A stretch of DNA of 64,000 nucleotides, taken from JACRDG01 sp963760985 (GTDB lineage: Bacteria > Desulfobacterota > Desulfomonilia > Desulfomonilales > Desulfomonilaceae). The position numbers and the translations under genes are program-made. The notes under the pieces are model-generated. The model was not told where the DNA came from and did no database searches. It saw nothing but the letters and a program-made list of their open reading frames with translations. Below, piece after piece: positions 35,595-43,926 of this stretch (within the stretch, counting starts at the first letter, position 1; the number at the start of each line of letters is the position of its first letter). The stretch lies in assembly GCA_963760985.1 (NCBI GenBank), contig CAVXFM010000004.1, positions 310,001 through 374,000 on the forward strand, in the 5' to 3' direction.

Positions 35595-36464
35595 TTACCT
35601 GGAATCCCGCGAGGAATCGGCTCTTCGAAAACGCATATTGTCAATGAGCCGCGTCTTGCCGATGCGAACCGCCAAGACGGCCAGGGCGCTGTTATGTACC
35701 TCTTCAAGGTGCTGAAGCGTGTCAGGATCGACAAGGCTTATGTAATCAGGCACTGCTTCCCGTTCCTGACAGATGCGGTCGGACATGGCCTCCAGGTAGG
35801 CCTCGGCGCGTGTTTCTCCTGCCTGAAACCGTTTCTTTGCCTCAAGCAGCGCTTGATACAGACACACGGCCTGACAGCGCTGGTCTGCAGAGAGATAGGC
35901 ATTGCGAGAACTCATCGCGAGCCCGTCGCTTTCACGCACGGTGGCGCATGGAACGATGGTGACGTCCACATTCAGGTCGCGGACCATGGTCTTGATCACC
36001 TGGAGTTGCTGAAAGTCTTTTTCTCCGAAATACATGGCGCTCGGAGTAACCATGTTGATCAGTTTCAACACCACCGTGGCCACTCCGCGAAAATGGCCTG
36101 GCCTGGACGCGCCGCACAGGGGGGCGGACACTTTCTGGACTTCGACGTATGTCTGGAAATCGGTTCCGTACATGTCAGCAGGTTCAGGCATGAACAGGGC
36201 GTCCACGCCCGCGGCCGCGCATTTCGCTGCATCGGCTTCAGGGTCTCGCGGATAGGAACTCAGATCTTCGTTGGGCCCGAACTGGGTCGGGTTTACAAAG
36301 ATACTTGACACCAGCAGATCGTTTTCGAGTCTGCCGCTGCGCATGAGGCTGATGTGTCCCTCATGGAGGAATCCCATGGTGGGAACAAAACCTATTGTCT
36401 TGCCTTCAGCCCGATGAAGCTTAGACCACCGCTTCATCGCGTGAACCGATGTGATGGTTTCCAC
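35595..36464 (-). CDS. panC: Pantothenate synthetase
   Basis: A 289-residue enzyme joining pantoate and beta-alanine with ATP. It has the HIGH-type motif in PTMGFLHEGHISLMR, FVNPTQFGPNEDLSSYPRDP, the conserved YFGEKDFQQLQVIKTMVRDL and the KMSKS-like DGLAMSSRNAYLS. The start is GTG at 36464 with GAGGAAAG upstream. The ribosome site lies immediately after an intrinsic terminator in the leader, so expression is probably set by attenuation. It is first gene of panCD. Confidence 0.96.
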   Translation of the reverse strand: METITSVHAMKRWSKLHRAEGKTIGFVPTMGFLHEGHISLMRSGRLENDLLVSSIFVNPTQFGPNEDLSSYPRDPEADAAKCAAAGVDALFMPEPADMYGTDFQTYVEVQKVSAPLCGASRPGHFRGVATVVLKLINMVTPSAMYFGEKDFQQLQVIKTMVRDLNVDVTIVPCATVRESDGLAMSSRNAYLSADQRCQAVCLYQALLEAKKRFQAGETRAEAYLEAMSDRICQEREAVPDYISLVDPDTLQHLEEVHNSALAVLAVRIGKTRLIDNMRFRRADSSRDSR

Positions 36465-36478
36465 TTACGCTTTCCTCA

Positions 36479-36611
36479 ATAAAAAAAGGCCTTCCGAGAG
36501 GAAGGCCTTGTGCAATCCGAGATTCTTCGTCCTTCCCGTCCCGGTCGTTTCGATCCAGGCGGTCTATGTAAAGGTCGTGAACTGTTCCGGGTCAATGGAT
36601 GACTCCAGACA
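36479..36611 (-). ncRNA. panCD leader with intrinsic terminator (candidate attenuator)
   Basis: Between the promoter and panC lies a leader of about 130 bases ending in AAGGCCTTCC-TCTC-GGAAGGCCTT followed by a U run (terminator at 36479-36509), only some 15 bases before the panC start. GGGAAGG at 36531-36537 (minus strand) can pair with the CCTTCC left arm, offering an antiterminator. This is the layout of a riboswitch or attenuator; no known class could be assigned by eye. A free-standing small RNA is the alternative. Confidence 0.55.
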
Positions 36612-36618
36612 ATTACAG

Positions 36619-36646
36619 ATTATATCGGGCGGGATTATGTCGTCAA
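36619..36646 (-). promoter_or_regulatory. Sigma-70 promoter of the panCD leader
   Basis: TTGACG (36641-36646) and a perfect TATAAT (36619-36624) on the minus strand, spaced by 16 bases, pointing into the panCD leader. Confidence 0.75.
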
Positions 36647-36704
36647 GAACAAAAGTGCCGCGTGCACGCTTTACCCGTCAGGACGGACATGTTAAGAAGG
36701 GTGC

Positions 36705-37847
36705 ATGGAATCGATCGTGAGCATTCGCACCTGCGAGGATTATAGCCCGGGAGCGCTCTCCTCGGCCCTGGAAAAGGCTCTGAGCGATCTCGGCGGCATG
36801 GCAGCGTGGATAAGACCCGGGGATCGGGTGCTGCTGAAGCCCAATCTGCTCATGTCTGCCAAGCCTCCTGACGCGGTGGTAACCCATCCGGCCTTTGTGG
36901 AAACGGTTGCCTCCATGGTGTTGGATTCAGGCGCGTCGGTGTTTCTCGGCGACAGCCCCCCTTTGGGAAACCTCGGGAGGGTCCTGGCCAAATCGGGGTA
37001 CGAGCCGTTCATGAAGAAAATGGGCATTCAGGCCGTGCCATTTACGGAAAAGGTCAGCCAGGAATTCTCCCGCGACCGCCTGTATCGCCGAATCGATTTG
37101 GCCAAAGAGGTCTTCGAGTTTGACAAGGTTATCAACCTGCCCAAGCTCAAGACTCATTCCCAGGTATTGCTTACGCTTGCAGTCAAGAATCTTTTCGGCA
37201 CCGTGGTCGGCAGCGACAAGGCTTCCTGGCACCTCGCAGGCAGAGAAGTAGAGAACTTCGCCACCGCGTTGGTCCAGATTTACGAAAGAGTCAGACCGGT
37301 CCTGTCCATTCTCGACGGCATTCTTGGGATGGAAGGGAACGGCCCCAACAGTGGCACCCCTCGCCATCTGGGAATCATCGCCGCGGCTGAGGACGCGATC
37401 GCTTTGGATTCCGTGGTGTGCAGGTTGGTCGGTTATCCCGTGGAGAGCCTGCTCACGTGCGTGATCGGCGAGAAGCTCGGGGTGGGAACCGCCGCTCCTC
37501 ACAAAATCCGGGTGACAGGAGACGACCCGGTCGGCATGCCGTTGACTGACTTCAAGCCGCCAAAAAGCATGAGTGTAGCCTGGAACCTGTCCAAAGGGAA
37601 TCTACTGCGGAGATTTGCAGAAAACCATATCGTCACCAGGCCCGATATCGATCCGACCGCGTGTCAAATGTGTGGAATCTGCCTCGATCATTGCCCCCCC
37701 CAGGCAATCAGCGAAGTGCAAGGGGCCATGCAGATCGATCGCGAAAAGTGCATCCTTTGCTTCTGCTGCCATGAACTCTGCACGAACAAGGCCGTGCGCA
37801 TGGTCAAGCCCATGGTAGGGCGACTGCTTGCCGCGTTCACGCGCTGA
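36705..37847 (+). CDS. DUF362 protein with two C-terminal [4Fe-4S] clusters
   Basis: A 380-residue protein. Residues 1-300 are DUF362 (RPGDRVLLKPNLLMSAKPPD, VNLPKLKTH-type INLPKLKTHSQVLLTLAVKN, LSILDGILGMEGNGPNSGTP). The C-terminus is a bacterial-type ferredoxin with CQMCGICLDHCPPQAI and CILCFCCHELCTNKAV. The family is widespread in anaerobes and is thought to take part in electron transfer or cluster-linked redox; the reaction is unknown. It is divergent from panC, and the small gap means its promoter overlaps the pan promoter region. Confidence 0.92.
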   Translation: MESIVSIRTCEDYSPGALSSALEKALSDLGGMAAWIRPGDRVLLKPNLLMSAKPPDAVVTHPAFVETVASMVLDSGASVFLGDSPPLGNLGRVLAKSGYEPFMKKMGIQAVPFTEKVSQEFSRDRLYRRIDLAKEVFEFDKVINLPKLKTHSQVLLTLAVKNLFGTVVGSDKASWHLAGREVENFATALVQIYERVRPVLSILDGILGMEGNGPNSGTPRHLGIIAAAEDAIALDSVVCRLVGYPVESLLTCVIGEKLGVGTAAPHKIRVTGDDPVGMPLTDFKPPKSMSVAWNLSKGNLLRRFAENHIVTRPDIDPTACQMCGICLDHCPPQAISEVQGAMQIDREKCILCFCCHELCTNKAVRMVKPMVGRLLAAFTR

Positions 37848-37900
37848 GGGGGAATGGCTTCTTGGAAACCATTGCCTCTGGGGAGCCCCCTCTTTCTTCT
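37846..37900 (+). terminator. Intrinsic terminator of the DUF362 gene
   Basis: GAGGGGG (37846-37852, overlapping the stop codon) pairs with CCCCCTC (37886-37892), with an inner AATGG/CCATT stem, and is followed by TTTCTTCT. The remaining gap to 38210 shows no gene. Confidence 0.6.
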
Positions 37901-38210
37901 ACGGTAATGGTTGAGAAGAAACTTAGGCCGCACCGTGCTCCGCGCACAGGGAGGCCCTCTCGCCCGTCAGATCCCCCCTGTCGTGATTCCCCGATGTGAT
38001 CTCATCCCGATTAACGGTTACGAATTGTGTTTACTTCCCCAGAAGAAACCGTATGATCCAAAAAAAAGCGATTCCGAGGACCCTCGATCCGTGGAGTAAG
38101 CACACGCTACCCATAGCCAGCCTTAGTGCAACGGTTTGCCCCGAGGATTCGTCCTGAGACTCGCTTGCACACGAAAACGGGGCCAGTCCAATCATGAGGG
38201 AGGACGTCTT

Positions 38211-38894
38211 ATGTTAGTTTGTCAATGGATGAGTAAGAACGTGATCACCATAGAAGCTACCGAGCCCATGCAGCAAGCCATCAACCTGATGATGGACAAC
38301 CACATCAGCATGCTGCCGGTGATGGAAGAAGGAAAGCTCGTAGGTATCGTCACCGACCGTGACCTGAAACGCGCGTCGCCATCAGATGCCACCCTCATGG
38401 ACATCCAGCAGGTGCTGTATCATCTGTCACGGCTTGAAGTGGGTGCGATCATGAGCCGGTACCCCATCACCGTGCCCGAAGATTTTACCGTCGAGGAAAC
38501 CGCGGAGGTGTTGCTCAGCAATCGGATTTCCGGTTGTCCGGTGGCGGATAAAGAGGGAAACATCACGGGAGTGATCACCAAGAACGATCTCTTCAAGGCA
38601 GTCATCTCGTTAAGTGGATTGTCCAAGCGAGGAGTTCAGTTCGGTTTTCTCCTGGAAGACAAGCCCGGCTCCATCAAGGAAGTGACGGACGTGTTGCGCA
38701 AGTATAATGCCCGTCTGGTGAGCATCATGAGTTCCTATGAGAAGGCTCCCGAAGGCCATCGACACGTGTTCATCAGGGCATTTGACCTGGATCGCGGGGT
38801 TTTGCCGCAACTCGAGGCAGAACTGAAAGAAAAGGGAAACATGCTCTATATGGTCGATCATCGGGACAACAAGAGAGAGATTTTCCCGATGTGA
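38211..38894 (+). CDS. CBS-domain pair with C-terminal ACT-like domain
   Basis: A 227-residue protein: two CBS motifs (MSKNVITIEATEPMQQAINL to LVGIVTDRDLKRA, and MSRYPITVPEDFTVEETAEV to ITGVITKNDLFKAV) and an ACT-like domain (GFLLEDKPGSIKEVTDVLRK, YNARLVSIMSSYEKAPEGHR). CBS pairs sense adenine nucleotides and ACT domains bind small ligands, often amino acids. Such stand-alone proteins are common in Desulfobacterota, related to AcuB; the controlled target is unknown. The ATG at 38211 has GGGAGG 7 bases upstream, making it a firmer start than upstream in-frame codons. Confidence 0.92.
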   Translation: MLVCQWMSKNVITIEATEPMQQAINLMMDNHISMLPVMEEGKLVGIVTDRDLKRASPSDATLMDIQQVLYHLSRLEVGAIMSRYPITVPEDFTVEETAEVLLSNRISGCPVADKEGNITGVITKNDLFKAVISLSGLSKRGVQFGFLLEDKPGSIKEVTDVLRKYNARLVSIMSSYEKAPEGHRHVFIRAFDLDRGVLPQLEAELKEKGNMLYMVDHRDNKREIFPM

Positions 38895-39214
38895 CGACGC
38901 GAGTTCAGGAACGTTTGACGGGCAGACGAGAGGTACGCAGGGTGCGTTGGTGCGAAGACGCCAAAGGGACCGCGGCCTGATGAAGAAAGTGGCGCGAAGC
39001 CACGGGGCCCGGCCATAATCGGAGAGGCGGTATTGCCGCGTGCACAGGCATGACCAACGCGGGTCTGCACGGATGGACGGCAAAAGGCCCCAGCAGACGC
39101 GTGCGAGGAGGCTGTTGCATGAGGCAAGGCTTTCCCACACACATGCCACGAACGTGTCTATTCCGACAAATGTCAGCACCGGTAGCCAAGAAGAGAGTCG
39201 GCATATCAGACCTC

Positions 39215-39263
39215 TAGGAGCCAGGCGCCGAATCCGGGATTGGGCGACGCAACAGGCTCCTGG
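39215..39263. repeat. Hairpin related to the head of repeat family C
   Basis: CTAGGAGCCAGG and AACAGGCTCCTGG share the AGGAGCC/GGCTCCT arms of family C but lack its tail. It lies in the 590-base gap 38895-39486, in which no gene is visible. Confidence 0.45.
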
Positions 39264-39486
39264 AAAACCGTTCACGAGGGACGGGCCGAGGTGCGAGATG
39301 ACCTCCAATGCAACTCGGTGGAGAGCCTTATCAGGCTCCGTTGAACCGTGACAAACCAATTTTGAGGACGATCCCCGAGAAGGCTGATCTCTAAATTCGG
39401 CCCCTTATTCGAAGCTCTTCGTGCCCCGCAGAACGCGGCATTGCTCGTTTGCCCGCCACACGCGCGCAGAAAGGAGAGATAACAGC

Positions 39487-39900
39487 ATGCATGAGGCTTT
39501 GTTGGCCCGATTGCCCAAAGGAGAAGACTTGTTGGTAGCTCTTACTACCGTTTTCCGAGACCGAGGGATAAGTAAGGCGGGGTTTACGGTGATTGGAGCG
39601 TTAGATAGCTGCGTGCTGGGATATTACGATCCTCTACGTCGGCAGTACCAGAGCACAGATTTTCCCGGCCCCCTGGAAATTGTCGCGTGCATGGGCAATG
39701 TGTCGCAAAAAGACGGTGAGATCTTTGTTCATGCGCACATTGTAGTGGCAGGAGAGGATTATCACTGCCGTGGAGGTCATCTGATGGCCGGCTCTTCCAT
39801 TTTCGCCGCAGAAGTGTGTGCTACGCCCGTGCCAGGCGCAGTCCCGGTCCGCACGTTTGACGAACCCACAGGACTTGCCCTGTGGTCCGAGCCAATGTGA
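39487..39900 (+). CDS. PPC/DUF296-domain protein
   Basis: A 137-residue protein forming one PPC (plant and prokaryote conserved) domain: LPKGEDLLVALTTVFRDRGI, AGFTVIGALDSCVLGYYDP, LEIVACMGNVSQKDGEIFVH, and the signature AHIVVAGEDYHCRGGHLMAG. Family members bind DNA or small ligands, usually as trimers, and the histidines (H78-type, H88-type, H94-type) can hold a metal. The function here is unknown. The start is ATG 39487 with an AGGAG about 10 bases upstream. Confidence 0.88.
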   Translation: MHEALLARLPKGEDLLVALTTVFRDRGISKAGFTVIGALDSCVLGYYDPLRRQYQSTDFPGPLEIVACMGNVSQKDGEIFVHAHIVVAGEDYHCRGGHLMAGSSIFAAEVCATPVPGAVPVRTFDEPTGLALWSEPM

Positions 39901-40102
39901 GCACATAGAGTCACGCACGTGGCGATTCGCTGCAACTTGGGGTAAACAACCTGTCCGGCCCCCATCGCAGGGACCGCATCGAAGGGAGAGCGTGCCTGGC
40001 GCCGAAGCCCTGTCATCGCTTTGCGGTTTCGGGCCTGGGACGTTGGATTCTTCGGCGGAAGGAGCAATCTTATGAATTCTCGGAGACATTTGTACCGTTA
40101 GC

Positions 40103-41035
40103 ATGAATGTGAAGGATCTTATTTTATTCATCGTGGTTTTCGGCTCTATCGGAGTTGCGGTCCTGTTTCCGGACACAGGGCTGTATTTTCAGCCTTTCCT
40201 CCTCTACCTAATGATGTCCTTGCTATTCCTCAGCTTTCTCACCATTGACTTTCGTGCGTTGTTGGACAGGTCAACATCCGCTCTCCTTCGATTGGGTGCC
40301 CTGGTAGCGCTGAAGTTACTATTACTGCCCGCAGCACTGTATGCGCTGTGTGTGCTGGTCCTGCCGGATTACGCAGTGCCCGTCCTGTTGCTTTCCGGGA
40401 TTTCCACCGGCGTGGTGGCTCCGTTCATCGCGGACATTCTGGACGCGGACATGCCGCAGGTTCTTCGGATGGTGGTGGTCACCTCGCTGTTCGTGCCGTT
40501 CTCATTACCGTGCCTGGCAAAGGTGCTGGCTGGAGCAGAAATAACCATACCGCTCGATGTCATGGTGCGATTGCTGGCCATGGTGGTTTTTGTTCCTATC
40601 ATCGGCGTCCTTGGGGTGAAACGATTCGTGCCCGGAATCATCGACAAACTGGTTACAAGGCGTTTTCCGATTTCTCTGGTGCTCTTTGCCTCGATCAACC
40701 TAGGCGTCTTTTCGAAGTATTCCTCTTTCTTCTTTCAGCAGCCCGGGCACCTGCTGGTGTCTGTGGGAGTGGCTTACGCGTTGGCTGTCATCTACTATGT
40801 GGTGGGGTTCCTTCTCACTCCTCGATGGGTCTTGTCTCAGCGGGTTGCGACCGCGGTAAGCCTGGCCGTGATGAACAACGTCTTGGTCATCGTGTTTTCC
40901 TCGCGGTTCTTCGGCCCGCTCTCGCCGACGCTTGCTGCTATGTACATGTTTCCCTTTTTTACCATGATTGTTCCGGTGCGACTGGCAGTCAACTACTTCC
41001 GCAGTCACCCTCGGCGAGAATTTCACGGCCCGTAA
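40103..41035 (+). CDS. Bile acid:sodium symporter (BASS/SBF)-family membrane protein
   Basis: A 310-residue membrane protein with nine or ten hydrophobic spans. It opens with MNVKDLILFIVVFGSIGVAV, and the family core features are LLLSGISTGVVAPFIADILD (substrate and sodium site region), VFVPIIGVLGVKRFVPGIID and AVMNNVLVIVFSSRFFGPLS. Members carry organic anions with sodium; the substrate is not predictable. It is a single gene, followed by the HEAT-WD40 gene about 130 bases away. Confidence 0.85.
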   Translation: MNVKDLILFIVVFGSIGVAVLFPDTGLYFQPFLLYLMMSLLFLSFLTIDFRALLDRSTSALLRLGALVALKLLLLPAALYALCVLVLPDYAVPVLLLSGISTGVVAPFIADILDADMPQVLRMVVVTSLFVPFSLPCLAKVLAGAEITIPLDVMVRLLAMVVFVPIIGVLGVKRFVPGIIDKLVTRRFPISLVLFASINLGVFSKYSSFFFQQPGHLLVSVGVAYALAVIYYVVGFLLTPRWVLSQRVATAVSLAVMNNVLVIVFSSRFFGPLSPTLAAMYMFPFFTMIVPVRLAVNYFRSHPRREFHGP

Positions 41036-41163
41036 AGGAGCTACGAGGGAGCAATCTCCGTCGTGTATTGAGGAAGGCCGAAGGATTGACGCGAAGTAGC
41101 GCAGGCCCAAACAGGGCAAGCGAAAATTGGTGTCAGTGCTGAACGATTGCAGGAGACCTGATC

Positions 41164-43774
41164 ATGGGTGACTGTTTCAAGGGTGACCCGCCTGCGGGGT
41201 GTGCACCAACAAGGCTCCGTGGCGCCGAGGAGATGGATTCTCCGGATGGGATTCGGCTGGCCGTGGAACAACTAGCCCTCGATGATTCCCCTGAAGCTCT
41301 GACCGCGGTCGCAGACGCCCTGGTCTCGAACGGCCATCGAGAGAACCAAGAATTGGTGTGGGAGGCCCTGAGAAGTCTCGGGATGCGCGGAGTGGTCGCG
41401 CCTCTGTACGAACTATGGCTCGCCACGCGGCACCCGCGACTCACTGCCATGTTGAGTGTAGAAGGTTGGATTCCTGATTTCCCTTTTCATTTGAAGGTGT
41501 TTCACGCACTGGAGGGCAACAGACTCTCGGAAATTCTCCACGGGGGAGCCGAAGTGGTGGATCCTCTGGTGGCTGCAACCAGATGCACTGCCCCTGACGT
41601 GAGTGACCGAGCCTTGCATTGCCTGGAACACCTGAGTCATCCCGATGCAGTGGACGCTCTGTGTGCGCGGTGGGCTTTCGATCGTGCGCCGCTCCTGAGA
41701 CGAATCATAGTCGCAAAAAACTACGCGGCCAGGAACCCGCCCGAAGCGAGGGTGCTCACCGCGCTGGTCACAGATCGAAAGGAGGCAATAGTCGCGGAGC
41801 GGGCAGATGGCGTCGAGCCACTCGTCGCTGCATGCGTGGATCAGGACCCTGTCATCGCGGCACGCGCGACAAAATGGGTGACGCAACTGCGCTATCAGGC
41901 AGCCGTCGATAGACTGGCCGAATTGTGGGTCCATCGGCGTACCCCGCAACTGGCACGCATCGTCGAACAAGCGGGCTATGTGGCTGCAACTCCTCCTCTG
42001 GTGCGAGTCCTCTCTGCGTTGCGCGCCAATAGGCTCGCACAAATATCCTCAGATGGGCCTGAAAGCATATTTCCCCTGATTACCGCTGCAGAGGACGCGG
42101 ATTCCGTAATATCCCACCGCGCTCGGGCTGTCTTGGACCGCGTGCTGGAAAACCAGGACGTTCAGGATGCGCTGTGCCGCGTCGCGGTGGAGCATGGCAG
42201 CCCTCTCGCGCTCGACATTGCCAGGACCAAGGGTTTGAGGCCCAAAGACGTGAGCGATGCCGCGCTGCTGTATTTCCTTACCGAGCAGTGGGCGGAATAT
42301 GAGGCTCTGGACTTTGACATGAGCCTGTTACGTGAGGCGTACCGAGCACGGCGGCAAGAAACTGAGGGATCGCATTTCTCGCTGCGCGCGGCAAGCAGGT
42401 CGACTGGAACTGGTGGAGCTGGTCGCGGGCGTGCGGCACAAGCGTCACATGGGACACATGACCATCCGGGAGTGGCAGGTCACCTTGGGCATACTGGAAG
42501 ATCGCCGCGACTGGGAGACCATGTGGCGGCTGGCCCAAGCCGCTCCGGCGGTCTGGTCCGTGCGAGCGCTCACTCGACTGCACGCGGAAGGCTGGTCTCC
42601 GGAACATGCCGACCAGTGTGAGGGTTTTGAAAAGCTCCTTGAACTCGCGCGACGATGCACCACTGAAGCGCCCATACTTGGCATGGTGGATCGCCCCACC
42701 GCGCAGTTCAAGGCGCACGGTCGGCGGGTCACCGCGCTGCTCATCAATTCGTACTTCGAAAGCAGCCTTGCGAGCGCCAGTTGGGATGGTACGCTTCGGC
42801 TGTGGCGAATGCCGGACGGCGAACTGCTGCACACGATTTCCGCGCACAAACACCCGGTAACCTGTTTGGCCGCAACGCCGGACGCATCCATGCTTATCAG
42901 CGGATGCGGTGCGGAACCGGATGTCATCCTGTGGGGTTTGCCAGGCGGGGAGGTCATCAAAAGGCTACCTGACCACCACAGAGGCGCTTCTTGCCTTGCA
43001 CTGAGTCCCGATGGGCGATTCCTCGCGGCCGGGTGCCACGACGGGGTCTGCCGGCTTTGGCGATTGAGCGACGCGGTGCTGGTGGCCGAGCTTAGAGGGC
43101 ACGAGGAATCGGTGCGTTGTGCCGCGTTCAGTCCGGACGGGGCAATCCTTGCCACCGGAGGAGAAGACACCACGGTGCGACTCTGGAGCATGCCCGAGGC
43201 ACGACCCATTGCCACTCTTTACGGTCACACCATGATGGTGCGGTCGTTGGTGTGCACTCCGGACGGCAAGATTTTGGCCAGTGCGGGCTCGGACGACGAC
43301 ATCATCCTGTGGAGTATTCCGGACCTCACCCTTCTCAAAAGGCTCAAGGGCCATACCAATATGGTGTACTCCCTCGCAATGAGTGGGGACGGTCGGGTTC
43401 TGGCCAGTGGCGGATGGGACCGAACCGTGCGGCTGTGGATCATGCCTGAAGGCAAGCCGTGGGGTACCCTGGAAGAGCGGCCCGGGCCGGTAACATGCCT
43501 CGCGACAGACCCGGAAAGCCGAGTGCTGGTGAGCGGAAGCCACGATTCCACGGTGACTCTGTGGAACTTTCAGTCAGGCATTTTTCGCCGACCCACCACC
43601 CGAGAGGATATGGAGCGAGTGCTCGGCCTTTCGGAGACCTCGGTCGATCAGGGGGAACGCGACTGGCTGGCTTTTCTTCTCGCGCAAATGCAATGGCGCT
43701 GGCGGTTTGATATCGAAATAGACCTTGGCCCCGCGAAAATCGAAGTCGGTGAATTCGATATTGAATTGGCCTAA
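41164..43774 (+). CDS. HEAT-like and WD40 repeat protein, frameshifted
   Basis: Residues 20-390 are helical HEAT-like repeats (SVEQL-type AVEQLALDDSPEALTAVADA, PDVSDRALHCLEHLSHPDAV, DPVIAARATKWVTQLRYQAA). After a shift near 42345 (LREAY to RTEHGGKKLRDRI), the second frame has a helical linker and about seven WD40 blades (SASWDGTLRLWRMPDGELL, TGGEDTTVRLWSMPEARPI, ASGGWDRTVRLWIMPEGKP) with a C-terminal tail that includes DIEIDLGPAKIEVGEFDIE. Total length is about 870 residues. It is probably a protein-interaction scaffold. No enzymatic domain is visible. The two halves fit one protein because the second frame has no start with a ribosome site. Confidence 0.75.
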
Positions 43775-43837
43775 CGAAGAGGCCCGGCCATGAGCTCGCG
43801 TCAAGGACACGCTGCAGGCGACTCTTGCACCGGACCG

Positions 43838-43890
43838 GAGCGCTTCGGACGACGCAAAGCCGTCTCATCTCTTCGCTCAGCAGGCCACCA
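43838..43890. repeat. Partial family A core between the WD40 and murF-alr genes
   Basis: CTTCGGACGACGCAAAGCCG and TCTCATCTCTTCGCTC parallel the core near 18787-18815. Arms are weak. It lies between convergent genes. Confidence 0.35.
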
Positions 43891-43926
43891 GCCTCACGGC
43901 CGTACTCGTGTGAATACGTAACGGTC

